A stretch of DNA of 64,000 bases. Source: Oryzias latipes (taxonomy: Eukaryota; Chordata; Actinopteri; Beloniformes; Adrianichthyidae). The stretch is from positions 22,291,466-22,355,465 of the forward strand of contig NC_019871.2 of NCBI RefSeq assembly GCF_002234675.1. Reading direction: 5' to 3'. Made by a program: the position numbers and the translations under genes. Shown here piece after piece: positions 1 through 12,200 of the stretch (positions within the stretch are counted from its first letter, which is position 1; every line of letters starts with the position of its first letter). Under the pieces are notes generated by a model. It made no database searches, was not told the DNA's origin, and saw only the letters and a program-made list of their open reading frames with translations.

Positions 1-330
1 ACAAACAGATCCATCCAAGTACGTCTTTGTTTTCCTCCTCCGAGCTGGCATCTGATTTAAAAGGCTGGATAGCTCCAATATTGCTCATTGGGGGTGTGAG
101 GGGCTGTAAGCTAGTGGGAGAACTTGCAAACAATTAATTAATGGTACAGGAGCAGGCTTACTCTTCGACAACAGTCCCGCTTACAACTCAGAGACGAATT
201 TCTAATCTCTGCAGAGACTATGTCCTAGAAATCAACTCTTTTTAAAATTATTTTGCTTAAAAATGGCATAATCCTGCTTTGAAATGCTTTGAAAATAGAT
301 CAAAAAATGAGCAGAGTGGTATTTTTCTTG
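1..330 (+). repeat. Dispersed repeat family Y, copy 1 (cut by window edge)
   Basis: Matches 14390-14700 and 59870-60215 in order: TACGTCTTTGTTT, GGCTGGATAGCTC, AATATTGCTC, GGGGTGTAAGCTAG-like, GGAATTTCTAA-like and ACTATGTCCTA, then ACGCTTTGAAAA-like. No terminal repeat or coding region was recognised. Confidence 0.6.
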
Positions 331-2576
331 TCAAAAATCAAGTAATAAAAATAAAATCATATATAAGCAGCTACAGCTTTGAAACGTCTGCACAGGTTTT
401 GACATACCCAGGGCAGCGTGGCTCTTATTCCTCCAGAAAGGGAGTGCTTGCATTCTTCTTCAGTCACATTTTCCTTCTGCTTGTTGTCAGTGAGCGCTCA
501 GAGGAGCTCTGCACGCCGCCTGACACTCGCACGAGCTTCTCCACAGAGCGGCATGTCAAAACAACTGGAACGGGATTGGCAGCTCTGGATGGAAAGCAGG
601 CTGAACTTCCCCACACTCTAGCTGGTTGCTTTGGAGACTTTATCTGAGCTTCTCTCAGGATTCTGCTTTAGTTTTAGCTCATAAAGACGATTCTAAAAAA
701 CTAAAACACAGGGATTTGGTAAAACAACTAAAAGTGTAATCGGATTACTCTTATTTTTTTCCGTAAATGTGTTTCAACCCTGAATGTAGGGGCTTCGCTA
801 CAGGTCTGATGCACCTTTTCTGTTTTTCTTTCAGAGTTAAATGTCACTGCAAAAACAGGCCCCTTAGAAAATAGTCAAAACGTCTAAACCCAGTGGCAGA
901 TTGTCTTTAAATAAGCATGAAAATCTGCCAATGGGGTAAGAAAAATGATGATCTTACTAGGAATTCCAAGAAGCAAATTCTAGTCACTAAGACATGTTTT
1001 CTCGAACTAAGAGTATTTTGCTGTTCAAAAACTTTTTTGATCAGATTATTTTTCTTGCAAGACATAAAGTAAGACATTTTTTTCCTTGAAACAAAAGTCT
1101 ATTTCATTTTCTTAAGATTCATTTGTTTGCACTGTACTTTCTAAAAAGCAAAACGTTTTTCCAGAGGTGAAGCAGATGGAGCCTTAGTCAAACATTTCAG
1201 AAAGTAATCAGAGGCCAAACGATCGGAGCCAAACGATCCAAATGATGGAGCTTCTGTCCTTCAGAAATGCAAACATTCCTGCACTGCAATGAGCGTTTTC
1301 TCTGCAGCTGCTGCACACCTGAGGCTTCACACCGTCAGGCGAAGCTGCAACTCCTGCAGCCCAATCACTTTCTAAGAAGTGGAAAAGACGAAGATGACTG
1401 TGGGATGAATGCTGTGCAGAGCGGCGCATGTGGGAACCTGCCTCACACATGCCAAGGAGAGGGGGGGGCACACAGTAAACAGAAACTATTAAACACACAG
1501 TCAGAATGTCGTACTCCCACACTCAGTAATCTAACACAACACAGTGTGAGAGCCGCGGTAGTGCTGGCACACAAACAATGTCCTTCACTGGAATTTATGC
1601 TGGGATTCAAACAAACTATCAGATTTTCCACTAAAGTAAAGTAAACTAAAGTAGACTAAAGTAAAAGCTTGGAGTCCCAATTAACCCTCAAAATTGTGTG
1701 TTTGCAAACTTCTGCTGATCCTCGTGGTCTCAGATGTCTGATGACCAAAAGAATAAAACCCGGCTTTTGACCTGATTTCCGTTTAGCACCTGCAGTGTTC
1801 AGTAGAATGTTCCTTAGAGTGCAAAGATAACGGTTCAAGTCCCAGGACTAAAGCTGGTGGGGTGGACACCACAAAGTGTTGGCCACACACTACTGTGATG
1901 CTCTTAAAGACCCAATCACATCATCTTTTGGTCTGTTATAAAAGTCTTCTAAGTGTTTTTTTTTATTTATGATGAAAATCCAAACACCTGCATCGTTTCC
2001 TAGGACGTAGTTTATGAAGAACTATTAGAAATTTGCCTCTGAGTTGCTGTTGGCGCAGAGCAACCCCGCCCCCCTTTCCCCGCCCAGCGTATTTTCGATG
2101 TCATAAACACAATCTTATTGAAACATCTTTTTTTTTGTCTGCTCCTGATTCTCAAAAACTAAAAAATATTCAGAAATGCAATTTTGAGCTACATTTTCTT
2201 TGAAGATGTCCCCCATCATCAGAGAAAGGCCACAAAAACATGTTCAAATCACCCAAAACATGCAATGTTCCTCTAGTTGGATTTTTAAGCGAAGATACCA
2301 ACAACTGTTGAGAAAAACTCTCTTTGACATCGCATCTCTCTGGAGCTGTCAAATTTTGCAAGTTGGAAACACATTTCCTTAATCTTGGCCAAAAAAATTA
2401 ATGAATAAATAAGTTTATTTAAATATAGTTTATTTAAACGGCTTTGATTTTTTTGTTGATGTTCTATAAAACGTTTGTTTTCACTGAAAAGCTGCATTTG
2501 TGGACTGATAACACCCAAACCTTAGATGTGCTGCTGTCACGACACAATTTGAAAAAAAGATTTTGAGGAGAAGGGT
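331..2576. other. mmp28 intron/downstream sequence, no gene seen
   Basis: Should be mmp28 intron 5. I searched both strands for hemopexin-like exons and saw none. About 1860-2110 resembles the start of repeat family Y. The rest looks unique and AT-rich. Confidence 0.5.
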
Positions 2577-3126
2577 TACTGACTGTTCATGAGAACTGGA
2601 CTGAGGTTGACATCCCCCACACCAGCCTCAACAAATTTAAGTCAATTCACTCGCCAATTTTACGCGACACGTACGCAGACATGTTGGAGCGGGACGATAT
2701 CAAAAAGGCAGTGATTGGTCTGTCAAAGTTTCTATGGCAACCACTCTCACCAATCAGCAGTGAGCTTGTTGGAACCCTCCCACTTCAAAGCGGGCTGCCC
2801 GAAATCTGTCAATCATGCATTTCCAACATTAGGCATGGAGGCCAGACGGCTCCACCTACTGTTATAAAGGCATCCGATTGGTCAGTTTAGAACTTGACAA
2901 CTTAAATTACAGAAAAAAACAATCAAAAAATAGTGAGGATTATTAAGATCATGTTAAAAGAAGGCATCAGAACAAGAATGATTGTTTGGACAAATAAAAT
3001 GAGCCGTTTTATTTCTCTATAGAAGTCTATGGGATTTTGACTTCTCGGAGCCCGCAGGTACTTCCTGTTTGGAAGGCCAGAGGGGGAGGGGTCTCTCAGT
3101 CCAGTTCTCTTATACAGTGTCGATGG
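2577..3126 (+). mobile_element. MITE (25-bp TIR family), full-length copy
   Basis: About 550 bp. Left end GACTGTTCATGAGAACTGGA and right end TCCAGTTCTCTTATACAGTG are inverted versions of each other. Body matches 61574-62127 throughout, including TCTATGGCAACCACTCT-like and ACTTCCTGTTTGGAA blocks. It ends 132 bp from mmp28 exon 5. Confidence 0.8.
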
Positions 3127-3257
3127 ATTTTATCCAGATTTCCAGATTTTGTCTGGGACAAACTGAACGGAAAAGCTTTTTCTGCCTCTGCGACCGTTCC
3201 GATGGACAGCAGGTCCCTTCATCTGGGAGGGAAAACATTAAAGCAGCACCTTCTCAC

Positions 3258-6200
3258 CGTACAGCTGCTGCACTGCCACGATGTCGTCCCAGCTCAGAAC
3301 CAGGCTGCGGCCCAGTTTCCTGTAGTACGGGGACATGAGGGCGTGCCGCACTGGCGAGTGCTCCAGCCCCAGGGTGTGTCCGACCTCATGCGCCGTCACC
3401 ATGAACAGGTTGTGGCCCTTGTGTCCGTTCAGTGTCCACCTCTCGGCCATGTCAAAGTGGGCTTCGCCTCTGCGAGGCAGGAAGGCGTGCGCCAGGGTAC
3501 CCCCTGAGTTCCAAAAACACATGTCATTAAAGTAATATTGTCACAGGCTTCAGTGATGCCGCTGATGAAGCTGTCTAGCTTTAGCTTTTTCTGTTTCTGT
3601 TTTATTTTCTGACAATTTCCTCTGAAATCCTTGCATCAGTTTTGCTTTGAGTCGTTTCTTGTCTTGTTTCAAAGATCTTCTCTGTTTTGTTCTGATTCCT
3701 GAAGCACTGTTGTGTTTTCCTAAAGTTTATAAAGTTTGATACCATGGTCTTGGTGAATACTCGATTCTGATTGGCTGCAGGGCGTCCATAAAATAAAGTG
3801 TTCTACCCGCTGACGAGAGCTGAACTGGGTGACCCCTCCCAAGCCGTTTTCTATGGGAGACGTCACACTCACTCGGTTCAGTTCTCATATACAGCCAATG
3901 GGAATCCCATGGTCTGGGTGAATATTCAAATCTGAAAAGTAATAATGAACACATATGATGAAGCTCTGGTCAAATAGCCTGAATGTTCCACACCATCCAT
4001 CTTCAGAGCCCACCACTTCCCTTTTGAGGTCACGGAGATGCTACAGTTGGGTGAAGGCGGGGTCCCCCCAGAACAGGCTGCCAGTCAGTTGCGAGGCCAT
4101 GTTCTATACTCTAAACATTATTCTAAACGCCAATTGGTGACCGGAACAACAGAAACTTAGAACATATGTGAACACGCGTTTCTACTTCATTTTATTATTA
4201 ATGAAATAAATAGTTTGTTTGTTGATCCACATTGATGGATATTTCTAGCACTAAAAGCGATCTAGGAAAAAACGACTTGTGGACTTTGTTTCTTTGAAAC
4301 AAACTTTTGCTTCATCATGTGGACAAGAACGAGCAGGAAGAGGTTAATTTCCTGTCTAAAATGATGTTTTGTATAGTTTAACATGACATTTAGCTTATAA
4401 AACACTTTCCTCCGCTGTTTAGTCCTCCCACACCAGCTGCAGTACAGCAAGCCTGTATCCGTTACCATGACAACGTGGCACGCCACTAATCGAATAGTAA
4501 GCATCTTGTGAAAAACAAATGAAATGTTGAAAATAACAAGATTAAATAATTTTTCTCGTAAGTGACAATGGTATAAATGGGGTAATCCCCTTCAAAGTGT
4601 CCATTATCAGAAATGACGTAGATCATCTTTTTGCAGCCTCTGTCGTGATTCTCTTCTGAGTCAGACATTCACTTTACCTTCATGCTGGATCACATCTTTG
4701 TCTACATTTAGATTTCTGAAAAATCCTACTAAAGATTTTTAACTTTTTTATCGCATTTTAGATTTTTTTGTTTTGTTTTTAGACTTTTACCTCACACATT
4801 TAGAGCGTATTCTGACTGGGAAAGTCCTTTGTTCCAGATCGAGTCCCGAACCTTGCGTTTGGTCTGTATTCAGACTGGCATCAAGCGGACCTTTCTGTTG
4901 AGGACCAACGCTTGTAGACAAAACCACATGACTAAAGATCTCTTCAGTCATTGGCCAGGAACTACGGGGGGGGGGGGTCAAGCGGAACAATTAACTGCTC
5001 AAACTTTTTATTTCGATTATTAGTTTTGAACTTGGGAACAAAACAAAATAAACTTTAATAAAATAAAAAAATTTCTGTTTGATAACACGACAATCCCAGC
5101 TTTGCATTTGTCCGCGACTCATCTGTTGCTTCATTCCTACCTCGCTTCGGGAACAGATTGTATTCTGACTGAGGAATCTGAGAGCTAACCGAAGCTCAGT
5201 CCAATTGAAAACGAACCGAGACCACCCCCAAGGTTGGGTCCGAGAGTGGTTCCTGGTCCCGGACCAGGGACCATTTGGATGTATTAAGACTGAAAGTTTG
5301 TTCCGGATTATCGGTGAACTGAACTCTGATTCACTTAAAGCGAATCAAATGGGGCCAGTCTCAAAAGCTGCAAGTTGGTAAATAGGTGCTCTGTAAATGT
5401 TTACTGCAAAAAATTTGGAGTACACAGCCGTGTGAGGCTTTTCCCCCCCAATTATGTCATTGAAGTAATCTGTTCACAGACTGCACACCTGAACGGCTAA
5501 TCTGTGTGTCTGAAATAATCTGAGGGACAGTCTTTGTTTGGTTAGAAATATCACATTTACAACAAATTGTACACTTTTAAACTAAACTATGGTCTTACTC
5601 TGCTTGGGTAATAGAAACACAAACATTTATTGAGTGTCTAACTTTTCACTTGGACAGTTTGGAAGCGTGTAATCAATCCATGACATTTTTCCTCACTCTC
5701 ACCTGGCCCGTCAAAAGCATTGCTGGCACCGTCGTTGTGGTCGCCTTCGTAAAAGGTCAGCCGGATGTCAGCCGGGCCCTCGGGGGCCTCCTGGAAGACC
5801 AGGCCCGACACGTTGCTCCACAGCTGGAAGGCGGCCTGCACCGCCAGACGCACAGAGCCCCGGGACAGGTGTTGAGGCCAGTTCACCACCTGGTAGGTCA
5901 AATGTCGCTTGGACCACTTCTCACCTAAATAACAACAACAACACAGCAGATCACACTTAGGGAAAAAAGCTTATTTCCTTGATCCGTTATCAGGTGTATC
6001 CACTCTTCCTTTAACTTCAAATTAAGTGCATTTATATTCAGAACTCACCAAAGCCACCAAATGGTGACTAAATGGAAAAACAACGCTAGCAGATCTGCTG
6101 GATTCAGGAAATCCTAAGCAAAGACAACCTTCAGAAACGTAAGATTTCCAAATGTTTAGAACATTTTTTGAGTTATTGCAGAAACTTCTCAAGCTGGGAA

Positions 6201-9200
6201 TGACTGAGAGCAGAATAGAAAGTGTAAATGAATGGAAATCTCCTCTTTTCTGGCCTCAATAATACCAATGGAAAGACTCAGATCTTTAGTTCACCGTGTT
6301 CAACCTTCTTTGAGCCGAGGTACATTGATATAAATCACAAGACACATCACTACCACGCAAAATGTAACAAACGAAACCCCTGTAGTTTCTATTAACAGTT
6401 ATATACATTTATTCTGATATAAAACAGTCTCTAATAAGAACCAAATAAAAAGAAAGAAGAAAGACTTTCACGAACTTTCATATTTCTTCTAACTCAGAGA
6501 GAAGAAACCGATGAACACAGACCTCCAGCTGCAAACTCTTTGTCACTTGCAAAGACTTTAAACCTTGTTTTGACCTGTGGAGCATCCAAGATATCGTACC
6601 AAATCTTCCATTGTTTTAACTTCTCTTTGCTCTACACCTTTCTGAACTTTACTCAGAATCAGGACCAAACACTTTTGTCTCGTTAAGAGATAGGATCTAA
6701 AAAATAAAGAAATTATTTTTAAAATCAGTCCAAATCCTTTGGCTTCATACTCCTAACAAAAGAGAAACTTAAGACTCAAAAAACTGAAATGGCTTTATTT
6801 AACCCTTGTGATTAGATGACCCCACCCTTGCATTGACGTGTTCTTCTTACCATGACAAAGGTGGATAAAGGTGGAAAGATTTCATGTAATCCATGGACAC
6901 CAGTGAAGATCACAAATCATTGAAGAAAAAAGATTCAGAGCACTGTCTAGTGGGTCTAGATGACCCAACTCCCAACGTTAAATTGCCTAGGATAGCACAA
7001 GGGTTCCGAAATGACATTTGACTGCATTGTTTTTAACAGAATAACAGGGAGAAGCCACATGAAATCTCTTTTTTAACATTGAAGACCACAACAAGAAAAT
7101 TAAGAAATGTAAGATCTCCACAGAGAAACGTATTGCTCATAATTTGGTAACTTATTGTAAGGCAATAAGAAGCTTTGTAATTCTTGGTTCAATATGAAGA
7201 ACTTTATTTTGAAGTTCAAATAAGTTAGACTGGCATTTATCAATATCAGTTTCAGATTTTATAAGGATTTCTAAAGATGGGCCAACTGGTACTAAGGTTC
7301 TCATTTTGTTCACATTTTGTTCTAAAATGAGTCATTTCTACATATTACACTAGTTTTTAGTCACTGTAATCAAAATAAACTACAAATAAAGAAAATAAAA
7401 AATACAAACCATTTGCTTAATAGTAGCAAAAAAGACCAACTGATTATTGGGCTGTATAACATTCAAGTGTAAGTAATTCTAAGTAACAGCCTTTTTTTGT
7501 CTTGCTTTTCCTTTTATGAATGCTTGTGTGGAACTCTATTCTATTCTAGATTTTCCTATTTTATCATAAGATTTCTTGTTACGTGATACTTCCCTGCTGG
7601 TTGGACAGATAATTTTACTACTTTCCTGTAGTTTTCTTCTTGAAATGAGTGATGTTTTCCCATTGTTTGCTGTGTGACAGGGAACAGCTGTTAATATGTT
7701 CAGAGAAGGAACTGAAGACCTGTTGGGAATGAAAGGGTGGTTGGGAAAATGGGAACCCATTTACAATCAACTGGAACCAAACTTTACAAGTTAAAACTAA
7801 AAAAAAGTCCAAATCTAAGCATTAAAAAGGGGGGGGGGGGGGTTTGACCACTGAAAGCATGCAGGTCTGTACAGAAGATCCCTCAAAGATTGTTACTGAC
7901 ATGGCTGTATCTGGATATCTGGAGCCATTAACGCATGGGTTTGGCAATGACATCAGTCTGGGAGTAAACAGACACACACTGAGCCTCTGCAGCAGCCCGG
8001 CAGACTGTTTAATGCAACACAATGATAAGCACATTTGTCACAAAAGTTCAAAGGAATGTTAGAGCAGATGAACTGAAGGTGTGAGCCACACTCCTTCCCG
8101 CCCCACATCAGTGTTTACTCCCAGCGGATTGGGGTCGCGTTTAGCCTGACGGAGACAGGATCTCTGCTGATCTGGATCCTGAGCGGAGCTCACGCTCCAT
8201 CCCAGACTGCCAGAGAACAAGCGGTCCCCGAGGACGGCGGAGAGGCCAGGAAGTCCGATACACAAGACATTCCAAGACTTCCCTTATGGAAGCAATTAGC
8301 ATCATGGCCTCTATAGCGGGGGTCAGGAAGGGAGATCCTCGGAGCGCTGTTGCTGCAGGAGGTCCTGTTTGTTACTGGTGTTAGAACGCTGCTGGAGAAA
8401 AACCGTGAGGCCAACAGTGTTTACTTAACCGCACACCAACAGTGTGATGTGTTGTCCTCTCAGCATAAAAACAGGCACTTTGAGGTCAATAGCCTTACAT
8501 CATTTTAAAATACTGTTTTGTTTCTTTGTGTAATTCAAGTTTATTTAAAAGTTCTTTTAATTATTATGGTCTGTGGCAGGCCATATTGACATTGTGACAT
8601 TTCACATTTGAAAATATTTCTGCACCTTGGAACAAAAATTTGACCCCCGCCACATGCGCGAAAAGTCACCACCCGGTCACACAAAGTTTGAGATTTGCCG
8701 TTTTTCAACAATATGGGAAAACGACCTTTTTGTTTGTGCCAATTTGATGAAATTTGACACACATGCCGCCAGCTTAAGTCTACAACGACCCCAGAAGTTT
8801 CACTGACCTTTGACCTTGGGAAAAGGCAGCCAACTTAAATTTACAACACAAAAAAAGGAACTTTACTTCCAGATACAAACGAAAACTCATCCTAGGGGTT
8901 TTTATCGATTGTCTCTTCTTGGGCATCAATGGCAAGCTACTGTGGCAAAAATGTTGGAATTAGAAGTTGTAGATTTTGAATGGCGTGCACGTGGTAAATT
9001 CACAACTGTTGTGATCTAAGCTAGCTTGCACAATTTTTATCGGAATGTCGTAAACATTGAATATGGGATTCCCTGACTGAAGCTGAAGAAAACGATGTAA
9101 CATACGATAAGATTGTATTAGGATTAATGTGTGCATGGTAAACAAAATGTCCTCACAAAATATTCTGCTGCCTCAGCTAAAATAAATAAATTTTAAATAA

Positions 9201-12200
9201 TTTTTTCAGAATCCACTAACGAAACCAATATACTCTTGTCGGGGATATCCAAAGGAAGTTTTGAAATTATTATGGTATGGGCACACGGCCAACGGTTCGG
9301 CAATCATTTTGTGCTGAAATATTTTGCCTTTTCCACAATTTATCCCTTGTGCTATCTTAGATGACCCCACCCTTGCATTGACGTGTTCTCCCTACCATGA
9401 CAAAGGTGGATAAAGGTGGAAAGATTTCATGTAATCCATGGACACCAGTAAAGATCGCAAATCATTGAAGAAAAAAGGTTCAGCGCACTGTCTAGTGGGT
9501 CTAGATGACCCAACTCCCAATGTTAAAGTGCCTAGGATAGCACAAGGGTTAAGAAAAGGAAACCTTTGTTCAAGCGATTTTCACGAAATTTCCCACACAT
9601 GCCGCTAGCTTAAGTCTACAACCACCTCTGGGGTTTCATCGAACTTTGACCTTGGGAAGAGGCCGCCATCTTGAATTAAAAAAAACACTTTTATTACCAG
9701 CTACAATCAAAAAGTCGTCCTAGGGATTTATAGCGATCATTTCTTAACTTCTCTGCCATTTTTAAAAAGCAATTGGAGAAAAAATGCTGCGATTAGTTGT
9801 AGACTTTGAACGGTGTGGGTGTGGCGAGCTTGCAAAAGTGGCGTTCTTCTGTAACTTGCACATTTTTAACAGAATACTATGAAAATTGAATGGAATGATC
9901 CCTGGCTAGAGCAAAAATAATGACATAACACAGAATATGAACATATAAGAAATGTGGGCGTGGTTAGCAAAATAACCAAAAAAGCGTATTTTTGCCAATT
10001 CTTTTAAAACTTACGTCGATCTGTTCAGTATCCTCAGGCGACTATTACACAACATGGCTGCTGTAGAGATAAAACCAACAGAAAAGCCGCCATTTTGAAA
10101 AAAACTGGTTTTTACATGACTTTGTCACATGTATCTTTGACTAGCGTTGTTCAACTGCGGGCGACGGTGGCGCATAGAGGCGGGAAGCGAGATGGGTGAT
10201 GGCGCTTAGAGGCGGGCGGCGAGGCCGAAGGCAGGTGGCGCCAATACAACGCAGCTCTCTGCTTTAATTAATGAATGTTTTTATGCTTTTTATTTAACTT
10301 AATTTCATTTCATTTGTTTTGATTTACTTTGATTTGCCAAGGCTCAGATTGAATTGATTTGATTTTACTTGATTTGACTTTACTAGTCTTATCTTAACTT
10401 GTTAAATTTAATTAGATTCGGTTAGACTTATTTCGATTTTTGGCTTGATTCGATTTCACTTGACTTGATTTCATATGACTTCTTTCACTCGATTTTATTT
10501 GACTCGATTTAACGTGATTACATCTGAGAGGATTTGACTTACGGTAACTTTATTTGCCTTAAGTTTTTCGGATTTAATTTGATTTGATTTGATTTTACTT
10601 GAATGACTCCATCTAGGTGTAGCACTTGCCAGTTTGAGGGTTTAAATCTTAAGCTGCGCAATAATCCTCCATAAGTGTAAGGAACCTCTGGATAAAAGCA
10701 CCAGGATAAATGAACAGGCACGGTAAATGTAAAGTTAGCCGCCATCTTTCTACTGTGTGAAAAAGACAGACAGGAATTTGCAACATTTTTCCTGGGAATC
10801 TGAAAAGCCCCGCACACCTACTGCACGTTAAGCTCTCATTGTGAGTGAGGATGGAGGAGTGTCCGCTCTGTAAATATTAGTGGGAAAACATGCTTCAACT
10901 TCCACAGGTCAAGGCCTGTTTTCAGTTTCTGTGTTCACCAAATGACAAAACAGCCCAGCTGAGCGTCTGACTCATCTCTGCTCCGCTGTGGCTGAAGGCG
11001 TCCGTCACACAAAAAACAGCCGTTATAGCTCCAACAGCACAGCTCACAAAAACGGAAAGGAAGAGTGACGTTGGTAGGCGCAATCATTCATTCAATTCAA
11101 TTTTATTTATAAAACCCAAAAGACGTCCCAATGGGGTTCATAATTGTATAAGAATATGTATCGTCATAAAATATAATAGGTAATTGCTAAAATCAACTAA
11201 ACAGACTAAGCTAAACTGGGAATCCCTGAGTCATCCTGACCTGAGAGGCTTGAGATACAACAGAGAAAAGGCTGATAGACCTGTCTGGATATGGAAACAA
11301 TCAGCTCATCCTGTCCAGTCTCTGCTCTACACTGTTACTCCCCTGTTCATGACAGTTTAGAATCACTCAGAGCAGCGGTGCAGACATTTAAAATGGGAAA
11401 CAGAGGAAGAAGATGAGGTCAAAACAGGATCAGCTTACAGTGAAGGAAAATTTGAAACAAATAATTACATTTAATCTAATCTAATTGGGTTAAACTCAAA
11501 GTACTACAATGTGCATTTAATAGAAATATAAAAAATGTGTAGAAACATAGTTTAGGGCAGAGAGTAGCACTCATGCTCCCCCAAAGTTTGATAAACCAGA
11601 GGAGGGATGACACTGGCAGCGGCCAACAAGTATTGACTGTATACAAGAACTGGACAGAGTGTGACATCACCCATAGAAAACGGTTTATCTTTGGCTCCAA
11701 CCAATTCAATTCAGTTGCCATTTCTTTGCGACACGGCTGTCACCATGTTGGAGCCAGACGTCTTTAGTAGGCAGTGATTACTCTGAGTCGTCGTTTCCAT
11801 GGCAACCACTCTAACCAATCAGGAGTGAGCTTGTTGGAAGTCCACACCCCTACCACTTGAAAGCAGGCTACACCAAATCTGTCAAAGGTTCCAAACGTTC
11901 AACATAATCATGATTATCAAGAAGATGTAAAAAAAAATGTTCAAGTTATTTGGGTTGTCCGGCCCGCGGAGGCTCGCAGAGAGGGCAACTCAAAGGGAGC
12001 GCAGGTGTGTTGAGATTCATACGGCCACCTTAAGGGTCGTCATGATAATGGAACGTACCATTATCATGCGTGCGGGTAAGTGTACTGTGAAGTATTCGTA
12101 AGGATAATGGAAGCTACCTTACAGACGGGGGGTGATGCGCCATACACGAGTCATTAGTAAGGTGGGGGTACTGGCTCCTGACTGACCGTGTACAAATGCT

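Noticed and set aside
1..3257. Search for mmp28 hemopexin exons
   Set aside because: No frame with hemopexin-like FKG/YWR motifs on the minus strand; they must lie outside the window.
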